In this document: in pieces, positions 1 through 11,353 of the stretch
How the letters are laid out: the number at the start of each line of letters is the position of its first letter
Position numbering within the stretch: position 1 is the stretch's first letter
From: Lamellibrachia satsuma
Lineage: Eukaryota; Annelida; Polychaeta; Sabellida; Siboglinidae
Reading direction: 5' to 3'
Assembly (NCBI GenBank): GCA_033239005.1
Contig: BSQZ01000001.1
Span: 14,609,000-14,672,999, forward strand
Length of the DNA stretch: 64,000 bases
Notes under the pieces: model-generated
The model's database searches: none
Told to the model about the DNA's origin: nothing
Seen by the model: the letters and a program-made list of their open reading frames with translations, nothing else
Position numbers and translations under genes: made by a program

Positions 1-165
1 GTGCAAGGATGGGCGAGGATGGGCAAGGATGGGCAAGGATGGGCAAGGATGGGCGAGGATGGGCAAGGATGGGCAAGGATGGGCAAGGATGGGCGAGGAT
101 GGGCAAGGATGGGCGAGGATGGGCAAGGATGGGCAAGGATGGGCAAGGATGGGCAAGGATAGGCG
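1..165. repeat. 10-bp minisatellite
   Basis: About 16 tandem units alternate between GGGCAAGGAT and GGGCGAGGAT and run off the left edge of the window. The open frame through it is a by-product of the repeat and is not a gene. Confidence 0.95.
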
Positions 166-225
166 AGGGTGTCTGCGTGTGGCCGGCGAGTAGGAGTTGG
201 TTTGAATCGGAGTTGGTCTGACGTG

Positions 226-2016
226 TGACACACAAAACGTTACATACGTAACCGAGTAAGTATGGGCCGAGTCATTCTCTCTGTGCCTCTTAAAGGTAGG
301 ATGTCTGATCGGTCATATCGTAAAACCATGCTACGATAAAAAATATATAAGTTAACCGTTTTCTTTATATGAATATCGATCTTATTGAAGCATGTAATGT
401 AAACATGATATTCGGGTCGAAACATTCAAGTGAAACATAGAATGGTCGCATTATATACATAAAAAATGTTGGTTAATCAAAACACATTTGGGCAGCCATG
501 ATGTTCGGATAGATATATGCCTGTAGTTTATTATGCATAATGCCTTTATTAGATATCACTATATAACATGATTATACAATTTAAATAAGCATCCGTTGTC
601 CCAGGAGTATAGAAAAAGGAAGGAATGTTCCCGGCTTTTTACCAGTGTAGATTATCACGTTATTCGCAATGGTTTTCTGGGCGCACTCTCGTAAAACTAT
701 TATGTTTGCTGGGTTAAGTGGTTCTCACAAATACGGTGTTTTTGTTCTGTAAAATCAATGGCCGTTCGGTTCGTCGTACGCAAGAAGAGATGTCACGACG
801 CTGTTGAGTTACGCATTGAAATCGCCGCCCACGAGGACAACAGTTTCCCAACGAGGTGAATGATCGATAATTGCGACACAGATGGAGAGTAGATATAACA
901 CGTACAGCTGGTGGCAGCAAGCTGTTGAGCCGTTCCACGGAGCATCATAGTCCTATCCCACGAACACTTGGGTATTTACACACGCATGTTAGTACTGTCA
1001 ATGCACATAATAGTCACTCAGGCATTATTTGACTTTATATATATTGCTACTCAATTCCATTGTTTCGCTAGTATCGTTTTAGACCGATTTCGCGAAAGCT
1101 CGAACTATCAACTCTGACATCCTGGCTCAATTGTTATTTTTTATTTAGTTTCGGGTAAATCATCGGACAACTACTAAATTATTTTTTACCTGATCCGGTC
1201 AAAATTCGGCGATAATGGGGAAAGTAGTCCGGCTCTATACATATCATAAACAAAATTCACCCTTTTGTAGGTTATCCGATCTAACGATCAAAGTCAACAC
1301 TTTCGATGAATTTAAGAATAGTCAGCACTCTCGCATTAAACGGCACATAATAGATATGACCAATACAGTCGGTTTGAGGAGGGATCTATACAGTAAATTA
1401 ATGCCAGCGTGACTATTATGCGCCTTTATTACTACTACTGCTACATATACAGCTACTGCTGCTGCTAACGCTACTGGTGTTACTAGTAGTAGTCTTACTA
1501 ACGCTAATACTAGCAGGGAACGTACGTCTCGTGACCTAGTTTTAGCTCTGGAGCCCACTGGCGACTTCGGCTGTTTTGATGCCTGTGTAAAGTATAGGAT
1601 CATATTTTGTTTTGGGTGTACTCACATAACTGACACCAAACGGTGTAAATTGTTCTGGTTTCAGACCGATGAAAAAAGCGAGATCAGATATTTAAATAAT
1701 TATTTTAGGGACAATTAATTGGGAAATTACAGGTCTGACCCTTCAAGGTTGTTGTATTTGTGCATTCTGATCAACAAACATTCTGATTAGAATAAGTATT
1801 GTATATTTACAAGTTCTTGTGATTGTAGAAACTTTAAGTATTGTACTGTGTAATTATTTACAATAATATTAAAACTAGTATTGAGACATTTGTATTACAT
1901 TAATTACAAAGTTTCTGCTGTGACTGAATACCAACGACAAATGTGTTGAGCGCAACGGAGACGGAGATATGTAATTATAAAGAACAAGAATTAACGAGAT
2001 AATATACATATAATGT
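226..2016. other. no gene seen; AT-rich intergenic sequence
   Basis: Only short chance frames occur here. The one visible irregularity is a trinucleotide-like CTA/GCT/ACT tract around 1418-1530, which is low complexity and opens a frame on the minus strand. I see no splice-site-bounded exon. Confidence 0.6.
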
Positions 2017-2019
2017 ATG

Positions 2020-2055
<36 letters not shown>

Positions 2056-2056
2056 T
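2017..2056. repeat. (GCGT)n microsatellite
   Basis: About ten uninterrupted tetranucleotide units. Confidence 0.95.
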
Positions 2057-2074
2057 ATGGGTGGGACGGTAGTG

Positions 2075-2490
2075 GGATATTACGAAAGACCGTGTATGGA
2101 TGTTTCGCGTAGATAACATAACTCAGAACAATAGCAGTTTGAAGAACTTTACGTGGACCTACAATTGTTAGCAACGCTACGTGTTTTTTATGTGAGTTGT
2201 TTTATATTTTGGGGGCATGGAGTTGCCTTTGGCATTGCCCTACCAAAACTTTACTTTGTAGTGCAAGGAGTCATAGGCTCTTGCGGTGGCTGTCTTTCCC
2301 CGTGCAACATCGGGCAATTATACTAATGTAATATAAAATGTCCGTAAAGAGGAAGGCGAAAGTGGACGTGTGAAATATTTCCGCCCTTAGTATATTGATA
2401 TTAGTACATGTAATCGTTTTATAGATGAATACAACTATACGCGTTAATTAAATGGACCAAGATCAATATATTGCCACCGGAGACATTTGG
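2075..2490 (-). repeat. interspersed repeat family A, copy 1
   Basis: This copy matches, in reverse orientation, the copies at 16130-16690, 16995-18560 and 19480-19790. Shared landmarks are the block GTGCAAGGAGTCATAGGCTC, a GGGCAATTATACTA stretch, GTCCGTAAAGAGGAAGGCGA, and the AT-rich motif AAGATCAATATATTG followed by CCGGAGACATTT. No coding capacity is evident. The family is probably a non-autonomous mobile element, but I cannot assign it to a class. Confidence 0.7.
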
Positions 2491-3284
2491 ATCGAAATTG
2501 GAACGGACAATCGAAACAAAACTGTAATAGATTTTCTAATCATTTAATGCTTAATAATTTTCGCAGCCGAGCAACCGTTGTGCCTGCGAGGGCGAGAGGT
2601 CTTCTTGGATACCGGCGTGTTTCGTATAAACGCCCGGGTCCAACGATTATTACACATCTAACTATAATCGAGCAAGCGTATATTTGTATGTTTGTATGTT
2701 AACGTTTTCTTCATAGACGGCTTGCACATCGGGCGCCAAATTTTCAGGGATTAATCTAAGACCCCACGAATGAAACGTAGCGCCTTTATTTTTCGAAATA
2801 CCCCGTATATCAAGGGTTTCTTGTGTTTTTTTTATGGTAAATCAATAATTGTCCCTACGTAAAACGTTAACTTCCAACAATCGCAGAAACCACGCGATTA
2901 TATTAATTATAGTAGAAAACACGCGTAGCAATTGTACGTAACATCGACTAAGTTGCTTGGTGTGTATGTAGCGCCATCTGGCACATAACTTCGAACATTG
3001 CTATCATGACTGTCACGTATGAACTACCAAGTTATCTCGTATTAGGGACGGGCATTTTTGCTAGTGCGTTTAATACGAGCCGCGAGGGGTGCGATATGAC
3101 ATGTCGTACTGAACGTTCGTGATTTTGACGGAACTGGTTCATTACGTCATGACGTGGCCATCGCGGACGAAATGCCACGTGCGATGACGACGGTATTATA
3201 TTTTCTGAAGTCGTTGCGTGCACATTTTACGATATGAAACTTTGGCTGACGAAAAGTTACGGGCGTTCGTTGCGTCCAACCTGA
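2491..3284. other. no gene seen; diverged repeat scrap
   Basis: Mostly AT-rich unique sequence. Around 2920-2960 a short stretch (GTAGAAAACACGCGTAGC, then CAATTGTACGTAAC) matches the distal part of family A, so a degraded family A fragment lies here. I see no exon. Confidence 0.5.
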
Positions 3285-4262
<978 letters not shown>

Positions 4263-4309
4263 CTGAACGATTGTTTTACGTGACATTGCAACCCTGAATT
4301 GATTAATAT

Positions 4310-4400
4310 TTATAACATCTCGGTTGTTTAGAAATAATGGCCTACTGCAAAACGTGTTACATTGCGATAGTTCATGTCTTAATATTATAAAAAATATACA
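4310..4400 (+). repeat. interspersed repeat family D, copy 1
   Basis: TATAACATCTCGGTTGTTTA and the following 60 bases match 24950-25030 with roughly 25% divergence, including ACGTGTTAC. No coding capacity is seen. Confidence 0.45.
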
Positions 4401-4667
4401 TATACAGTTTGACAATGTAATAAAACATGCCATTTTTATAAGACATAGTACGGCAAAAAAAGACAGACCAACAAATCTTGGATTATACCTATTGTCTGTC
4501 AAATTCCCATGTTATGCTAATTCTGACGGTGAATATACTTCAGCAATGTAGATTGAAGTATAACATTGTTAATTTAGATTAACTTTCGGTTATTTTTTTT
4601 CTTCAGAATTTTGTCATTGTAATTACAAATAAACACGAAACCACGTATCAAGCCTACATAGTATCCA

Positions 4668-4750
4668 AATAAATAATCAGACAAAATATTGCATTACGTA
4701 ATGCTTGTTCAAGCATTAGGTGAAGTGAAAATCGAAATGCTGCAAAAAAG
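4668..4750 (-). repeat. interspersed repeat family B, partial copy
   Basis: This is the reverse complement of part of the copy at 62925-63395. It retains the inverted repeat around AATGCTTGTTCAAGCATT and the flanking GAAGTGAAAATCGAAATGC. Confidence 0.7.
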
Positions 4751-6019
4751 GAAGCCGAACGTTGCGAGAACACGGCCGTACACACCGCTGTTCACATATA
4801 CGAAGTTTTTACAAATAAATGTTGACACCGACACTCCTTGTCGTGTTTAATCGCTGACAATGGTTCTGATCACCAACCTATTTGTCAAATACCTTTTCAT
4901 CCCGTTTCACCATTCGTTTAGCTATGTAGCCATTCGTGGTGCTACCAGCGTTGGCCAAACAAACGGATATAACTGCTAACCTCGTTTTCGGATGTCGGAC
5001 AGGAAGGTTTTCACCATTGCGCCACCTGGCTATCATGGTAAAGTTTTCAAAACTTATTTTTCAAGATGGTTTGCCGTATCCAGACGGCCCACACGCAGAC
5101 CTTTGAAACAGCAGTTTGTGTTACACGAAAACAAGACTGACAAACCAGAAAGCATCCAGAACCACTTACATTGCAAGTTACAACGTCATTGTGAATGTTC
5201 CGAAATATCATGGTGATCCCCAAAAATATGTAACATTTCTTAACACAAATGCAGAGTGCGAACGAAGCATTATTAACTTAAACCAGCGATGACGTACCTG
5301 CGTACTAACATGGGTGGTTAACTTCGCACACTCTAAAGTGTCCTCAAAATGTTCTCAAACTCAGGTGCGGTGAATATTCAGGGCAACCAAGCCCCTGGGT
5401 GGCAACTAAGCCCCTGGATAGCAAACACGCGTGGCGATGATGTCATCGACAAGTTAATTTCGAGAGGAAGCAGTTAACAAGGCGGCAGGTCGGTTCGGTT
5501 GTTCTAATCGATGTTTACGTCAAGTTTGCAGGCTGGAACCAACTGATGGCCGGCTGGTAGTCTAACCACACACCTGCCAAGCTTGTCTGCATTGACCGAC
5601 AGCTTCCCTGCAGCTGACCCACCTGTTAATGTTGTGGCTTAGATCTAAAGGTGGTCGGCCGTTTTTTCCCAACTGACAGCTTAACCAATCTGTAGGTGGA
5701 TGCAATACGCGGCCCAGCTGTTTGTTGTGTCAGTAGCGTTTGAACAACAGGGAGAAACGGCTGCAAGCTGATGTTGTTTGCAGCCTGACATGACGTCATT
5801 GCGCCCCTGGGAACGCGAGAGACACGCGGCGCGGACAACTAATAACTGTTAATTACTGGCTTTAACCAACAGCATTATGAGATCGGAGACTAGTAGTTTG
5901 ACGGATCGAGTACCTGGTTCAGAATTAAATAAATAAGTGTCTTAATTAACAGCACACAGTTCGTTAATATGTGTGTTACTGGTTCGCTTGGAGATTTAAC
6001 ACGATTTAACAAGACAAAC
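4751..6019. other. no gene seen
   Basis: Unique sequence with somewhat higher GC at 5370-5840. Short frames on both strands lack homology, a start context and splice sites. A small direct repeat containing AAGCCCCTGG occurs near 5390-5420. Confidence 0.5.
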
Positions 6020-6275
6020 TCCAAATGGCAAGTGGATAAGGAAGCCGTTGGTTTATGGGTGTTCAACAGTTATTCAAATATGCATAGCCCGTCCTTATCA
6101 GACATTTGTCAATTTTACCTCAGTCGACAAATAATGTGTAACTTTCCAATTCTCATATCATATCTAAACAGTTATATCAACATTTTCACAACCATTCATA
6201 ATTTTAAGACCTTCTATTTGGTCTTATCTTGTTTTCCTCGTCTCTAGTGTTGTTATACCAAACTGTATTGGACAG
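6020..6275 (-). mobile_element. CR1-like LINE 3'-end fragment, degraded
   Basis: GGCAAGTGGATAAGGAAGCC at the left and CATTCATAATTTTAAGACCTTC plus TTGTCTC-like blocks at the right align, in the same order, with the 3' part of the LINE at 29085-29480. It has several internal deletions and is non-coding. Confidence 0.65.
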
Positions 6276-6790
6276 TGGTTTATTTAGGGTTTCGCAGGTC
6301 AGGGTGGGGGGGGGGCGGTGAGCTTAGTGAGCCATTAGTTTACCTTGCTACCTTGTAGTATCGCAACAGGTTACACACGAAAACAAATAATAAATTTAAA
6401 CCAAAGAAATACGCCACTGCTATTAGGAGTTTTTAGCAACTAGGGTTTCCCAGTTTTTGAATCAGGTTAGTTGATCTTATCTGTATTCTGACAGAGCGTA
6501 CCTAATATAATGTCCTTCTTGCGACTTGGCCTTCTGGCTTATGTGCAATATTCGAAACGAAGCCCATTGCCTTGTACATGTGCATAACGAACTCTAACTC
6601 CTCTTATGCGATTGTTATCCTAATTAGCTCTAGAATTTAATTACCCTTTGAAGTCGCAATCTCACATTGCACCGAAACTTCTTTCACGTCAGCACCAGTT
6701 GTTATTCTTACAATATACAAACGTTTGTTTGTCTGTGTTTGTGTGGCTCGTTTTTGTTCGTTCGTGTGTTCGCCGTCGTTTCTCTTTGTG
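6276..6790. other. no gene seen; short G-run
   Basis: A short polyG/GGGGCGG stretch lies near 6304-6320. Otherwise unique AT-rich sequence. Confidence 0.5.
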
Positions 6791-7083
6791 TTTGTCTGTG
6801 CATTTTGTGCATGCCTGACCGTACACGTGTCTACTTTGTGTTTGTATGTGCATGTTGTACATGCCTGACCGTACACGTGTCTACTTTGTGTTTGTCTGTG
6901 CATGTTGTACATGCCTGACCGTACACGTGTCTACTTTGTGTTTGTCTGTGCATGTTGTACATGCCTGACCGTACACGTGTCTACTTTGTGTTTGTCTGTG
7001 CATGGTGTACATGCCTGACCGTACACGTGTCTACTTTGTGTTTGTCTGTGCATGTTGTACATGCCTGACCGTACACGTGTCTA
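6791..7083. repeat. 50-bp minisatellite, about 6 copies
   Basis: Units begin TTTGTCTGTGCATGTTGTAC and continue with ATGCCTGACCGTACACGTGT and CTACTTTGTG. Unit starts are at 6791, 6841, 6891, 6941, 6991 and 7041, with only a few substitutions between copies. Confidence 0.95.
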
Positions 7084-7374
7084 TTGAAGCAGTTAAACCA
7101 AAATGACAGCGTACTATCCGAAATGGCGATATTTCATGAATGTCATTTTAAAATTGTATTCTGTCAATGCATAGTTTCTTATTATAACAATGCTATACTG
7201 TATCAATTTCTTGATAAAGCATTACTTTACTTATAAGTGTTGTGTATTGTTAAGTCCGGTGTATGTAACTAAAACGACTTAGGCCATGGATACGGCTCTG
7301 ACTACCAATCATACTTTATCTTACCTTGTCAGGTGATGAACAAAACGTTCGTCCCTGTCGTCAATCAAGGCAGT

Positions 7375-7680
7375 AAGTGGTAGCGTGCTACATATAGAGC
7401 GCTAAATGGTAGCGCGCAACACAAACAGCGTTAAATGGTAGGGCGCAACATACATAGGGATAAATGGTAGCGCACAACACGCATAGCGCTCAATGGTAGT
7501 GCGCAACATACAGAGCGCTAAATGGTAGCGTTCAACCTACAGAGCGCTCAATGGTAGCGTGCAACACACAAAGCGCTAAATCATAGCACATACATACATA
7601 GCGTTAAACGGTAGCGCGCAACATACGTTATTCTAAATCGTATAGAGCGATACACAGGACACTAAATGGTAGCGCGAGAA
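7375..7680. repeat. degenerate ~31-bp minisatellite
   Basis: About ten diverged units carry the core GAGCGCTAAATGGTAGCG followed by CGCAACATACA. Units vary by point changes and small indels, so the array is older than the 50-bp array beside it. Confidence 0.9.
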
Positions 7681-8670
7681 ATGTTGTAATGGAGCCAGAC
7701 ATAGGTGACAGGAACAAGAAAGTGACAACGACCGACGCATCGAGCTCTCGGACCAACTGACAAGGCGATCGGTGCTAGTTACTTTGTTGACCCTCTTCAG
7801 AGGATGTTTCGACATCGACGGTATGCTGTCTCCTGATTACAGCCCTGTTGCACGCCTATCTATCGGAGTCGGCATTATGAATGAGTGTTCTCGCATTCCA
7901 ACACGATACTTTAACCTGAGCGCCGTAAAGTTGCTGCGTGGCCTTTGGCTTAACGGGAAACGTTAAATCTCCGGCCGAGTGTTTCCGACTGCCGTTTCTG
8001 GCGCTTTCTTTGGATCGTCGATGTTTAATAGAAAACTACCTAGCTCGTTGACTATTGAGGTATAATTTTTAAAATGAAAACGATGAATGTTGAGTTGGTT
8101 AGCGCGATGTGTCACGACACGTTCACAATTGACCTGCCTAAACTACGCACTGCACTGCACGCAACAACTGAAATGACGTCAACCATCTAGCAATGTTTCA
8201 ATGTAATGGAAGAATTCACATATAAATACATATTTTCTGTAATGACATCGGCACTCTATACACCACCAACGTCACATATATCCTTTAATTATTTTGCATT
8301 CAAATCCGTGTCCACTTGGCAGTTTTGGACTGAAACGGAACTGCCTTCGCGCAACTCCGGCCTCGTGCGCTAGACAGCATTTAACCAGCAAAATATGCAC
8401 TACCAGAAAATACATATCAAGCGTAGTGGGTCGCCAATCTAAGTGTACGTGGTTTACTTCGACAGCATCAGCGCACGTACAACCCACGACCTTATTCGTT
8501 GCGGCAACAGGTGTCAGCACTAACGCTTGACGTGTGGCGAAGGTAATCGCCAGACGATACGGTGCTGCGTTGCGCCGCAAGAGGCGCGGCCCGCCAGTCT
8601 CACGTCGGTGACCCGACAGAGGCGGTGAGCGGGCGTTATCGACGCGGAAGACACGCCCGCGTTGCACCGG
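7681..8670. other. upstream flank of the neuropeptide-like gene
   Basis: GC content rises from about 8290 onward. The minus-strand open frame through 8272-8667 has no recognisable content and is best explained by the GC-rich promoter flank. Confidence 0.5.
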
Positions 8671-8675
8671 CCAGA

Positions 8676-8710
8676 TATAAGCTACGTCAGTCGGTCGTTC
8701 TCCGTCAGTC
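8676..8710 (+). promoter_or_regulatory. core promoter: TATA box and initiator, with CRE-like site
   Basis: TATAAG starts at 8676. TCAGTC at 8705-8710 matches an arthropod/invertebrate-type initiator and puts a start site at about A8707, 31 bases downstream of the TATA box. TACGTCAG at 8683-8690 contains a cAMP-response-element half site. The spacing is what a TATA-Inr promoter needs. Transcription from this point would give a 5' leader of about 170 nt before the ATG at 8875. Confidence 0.6.
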
Positions 8711-8874
8711 CAGCTCTTGGTGCCGCTAAAAGAGCTTGTAGAGTCGACGAACTTTCTTCAAGAGACAAACACACCCGACGCTGAATGATGCTGCCAGGAC
8801 TTACGCGAGGAGGACATTTCACACACGAACACCTCGCTTCTCGTGGGCGAAAGGGTGCTACCTGTGTACATATG

Positions 8875-9627
8875 ATGAGGGTGGCGATAACGCTGTTTGC
8901 CCTGTGGGCCGCCTTCTCGATGGCGAGTCCGACAGGAGCGGAGCCGGGTCCCCTGGGCGCCGACGCCGTCCTGAGGCACATGACTGAGACGACGCCGTGT
9001 CTGTTCGAACAGACCAGCACTCTCAGCCACTTCGCCGAGTATGCCTTGTGCATCGACGAGTTTCGCAACGGTAGCGGCGACGTAGAGTTTATCAACGCCC
9101 TCGACGAAAGCCAACTGTTGACTTTCCCGTACTGTTCGGCGCTCTCGCCCGAGCAGTGCCGGGCCGTGCTGGTGCTCTTGGAGGAGCTGCTTGAGTCGAG
9201 CGACGACCCGGACAACGCAGTCGTAAACGACACCGGCGTGACGACAGGGACCCGCGACGTGACGGCAGGAATCCGCGATGTGATGACGGGCACCCGCGGC
9301 GTGACGACGGGTACTCGCTGGAAGCGAGCGCTCAAAGACGACGCCGACAAACGGCAGATGGCGATGCTTCTGCGTAAATACAGGAAGTGGCGGAAAAAGC
9401 ACGGCTACGGACGAGCGGTCGGACGATGGGGCCGCGACCTGAGCCGGGTGAGCGGCGAGGCCAGGACGGCTGAGAACGAGACGGGGGCCAGCGGCGAGCG
9501 GCGGCGGCAGCGGCGGGCCATCTTCAGCCGGGACAGTCGCATCAGCGTGCAAGAACTACTCCACGCGTACAAGTCGTGGCGGGCGAAAAACGGCTACGGA
9601 AAGGCCATTGGAAGGTGGGGACGTTAG
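8875..9627 (+). CDS. neuropeptide prohormone-like precursor with two GRW-amide peptides
   Basis: This looks like a secreted prohormone processed in the regulated pathway. From the chosen Met, MRVAITLFALWAAFSMAS is a good signal peptide; the same frame opens at 8785, but that start would put 30 residues before the signal. A propeptide with four cysteines follows (…TPC…YALC…FPYC…EQC…). Next comes a spacer of four heptads like GVTTGTR, then two related peptides. Peptide 1 follows DADKR and ends HGYGRAVGRWG-R. Peptide 2 follows RRRQRR and ends NGYGKAIGRWG-R at the stop. Each final G before R would give a GRW-amide C-terminus. Both share a [K/A]Y-x-x-WR-x-K-x-GYG core. The gene is intronless in the coding region and GC-rich compared with its surroundings. 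I do not recognise the family. The GRW-amide end recalls GRF/GRY-amide families only superficially. Confidence 0.8.
   Translation: MRVAITLFALWAAFSMASPTGAEPGPLGADAVLRHMTETTPCLFEQTSTLSHFAEYALCIDEFRNGSGDVEFINALDESQLLTFPYCSALSPEQCRAVLVLLEELLESSDDPDNAVVNDTGVTTGTRDVTAGIRDVMTGTRGVTTGTRWKRALKDDADKRQMAMLLRKYRKWRKKHGYGRAVGRWGRDLSRVSGEARTAENETGASGERRRQRRAIFSRDSRISVQELLHAYKSWRAKNGYGKAIGRWGR
9235..9318 (+). repeat. 21-bp repeat inside the prohormone coding region
   Basis: Four in-frame 21-bp units encode GVTTGTR, DVTAGIR, DVMTGTR and GVTTGTR. They form the spacer before the first dibasic site. Confidence 0.9.
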
Positions 9628-9737
9628 CGACACGATCCAATGTCGAGATTCTTGCTTGACAACAACTGACATTGGGCAGCGGGCAGTGCGGTATAGACAT
9701 GAGACGTTTGAGAAGAGGCGATGGTTGCCCGAGGCGA

Positions 9738-9788
9738 TTGGATCAGTTTGAGAAATACAGACGGTCTGTATTTCTCAAACTGATCCAA
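9738..9788. repeat. perfect palindrome, 25-bp arms with 1-base centre
   Basis: The left arm runs from TTGGATCAGTTTGAG to ATACAGAC. The right arm is its exact reverse complement and ends CTGATCCAA. Only one base (G9763) separates the arms. The palindrome lies 110 bases past the stop codon, so in a 3' UTR it would form a nearly loopless 25-bp hairpin. Confidence 0.95.
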
Positions 9789-10157
9789 GAGACACCATTA
9801 GATTGGCAGAGTATGATTGTATTTGCATAAGGGAAAGAATCATTACCAATCAAGGACGAAACCCAGGGAACTGGCCGGGGTGTAGTCAGTCATGAAGTTA
9901 ATTAGAACTACACCGCACAAGATGTTAATGTAATATATGACATTTTGATTAGGACGCACGTGCGTACAATGGTATACTGTTTGACAGACACAAATGTGAC
10001 GCGATCGAAACAAGTAACGTTGCAGAACAGAAGGCTAGCTTGCCTACTGGTCGCGCCGTCGTTTACAGGTTTGGTGCGGCTTCCTTGAATGACGACGTTG
10101 TCAATCGTCAAGCACACCGTAAGCACATACATTTTCAACGATCCCAGCGAATTTGTA

Positions 10158-10163
10158 AATAAA
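10158..10163 (+). terminator. possible polyadenylation signal
   Basis: This is a canonical AATAAA about 530 bases after the prohormone stop codon, and the most plausible one I noticed downstream. It would include the palindrome in the 3' UTR. No cleavage site can be proved from the sequence alone. Confidence 0.35.
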
Positions 10164-10169
10164 ATGAAA

Positions 10170-11197
10170 TATCACCAGGACGAAATTGTAAAATTTTAAA
10201 TCCTGATTTATTTGCATGCAGTTTTCCGTGTCATTTTGCAAACATTTGCACCAGGAAACGCTCAAATATTCATGATTCAATTATTTGTCTCCAAAGATAA
10301 TATTCGCCTGCAGGTTGCAAAAACCAGAGCGTATGGAATGTGTCAAAAGAGACGCGTTGGAATCCATGGCGTGGCGTAGGGCATAACATGAAACATCGAT
10401 CGTGGTTAAATATCTCGACGTTAAGCGAAGTACGCTTAGAGATCCATTAGTCGTCATTAAAATAAACATCACGGCTCTGTGTTGGCTAGACGTAACGATA
10501 TATGCGCTTATCTGACTGGAATGCCACGCAAAGTACAAAGCTTTCAACCGAATAAAGAATGCGATACTCTATTATGTCAGCGTGAAAACCTAACTCCGTG
10601 TAAGTTGTGTCTATTGGAATTTTCGTTATCACAACTAATGGATTCATAAGCCTGCGTGCTTTGACCAGATGAAAACCATGCTGATTATGCGTATTTATTT
10701 CTTATACAAAAGCTGTATTTGCAAATTTGGCATTCATGGCGCAGTTAAGACCATTCCGTAACTCGCGTGGTTATTTATGTTCGCAGTGACACGTAAAATT
10801 ATTATAGCCTTTGGGAATTTTTGAATCTGTGAAAGTTTTATAAATCATTGTGTCAGTATCACATGATTTGTTCAAACCTGTATTTCAATCGATCGTTTTG
10901 CCCTTCGTATGTTTTCTCATATTGTCGCAGAAAACGAGACAGTTATGAACCTGGTTACTGATGTCTAGTAAACTAAAACTACAAAAACATGTACTCAACA
11001 ATCACATATTATACTCGGAGAAATATAATTGACGCATTGACAGTGTTGGGTTTGGTGTGTTTCCCAAATTAGTTATTACGATGTCAAATAAATGATAATT
11101 ATAAAATATAATTATTAAATATAGTAATTAAATATCACATTACTAAAAGATACTGGTAAATGCCGACAAACGATTTCTCCTGAATTCCACCAATATA

Positions 11198-11198
<1 letters not shown>
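10170..11198. other. no gene seen
   Basis: AT-rich unique sequence with only short unrecognisable frames. Confidence 0.5.
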
Positions 11199-11279
<81 letters not shown>

Positions 11280-11306
11280 CGTGCGTGCGCGTGCGTGCGT
11301 GCGTGC

Positions 11307-11350
<44 letters not shown>
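11199..11350. repeat. (GT)n/(GCGT)n microsatellite
   Basis: A GT run of about 75 bp, a GCGT/GCGC middle, and a second GT run. The long Cys-Val and Thr-His frames here are artefacts of the repeat. Confidence 0.95.

Positions 11351-11353
<3 letters not shown>

Noticed and set aside
8758..9552. Minus-strand 264-codon frame opposite the prohormone
   Set aside because: It is the GC-rich shadow of the plus-strand gene, which has the signal peptide and cleavage sites.
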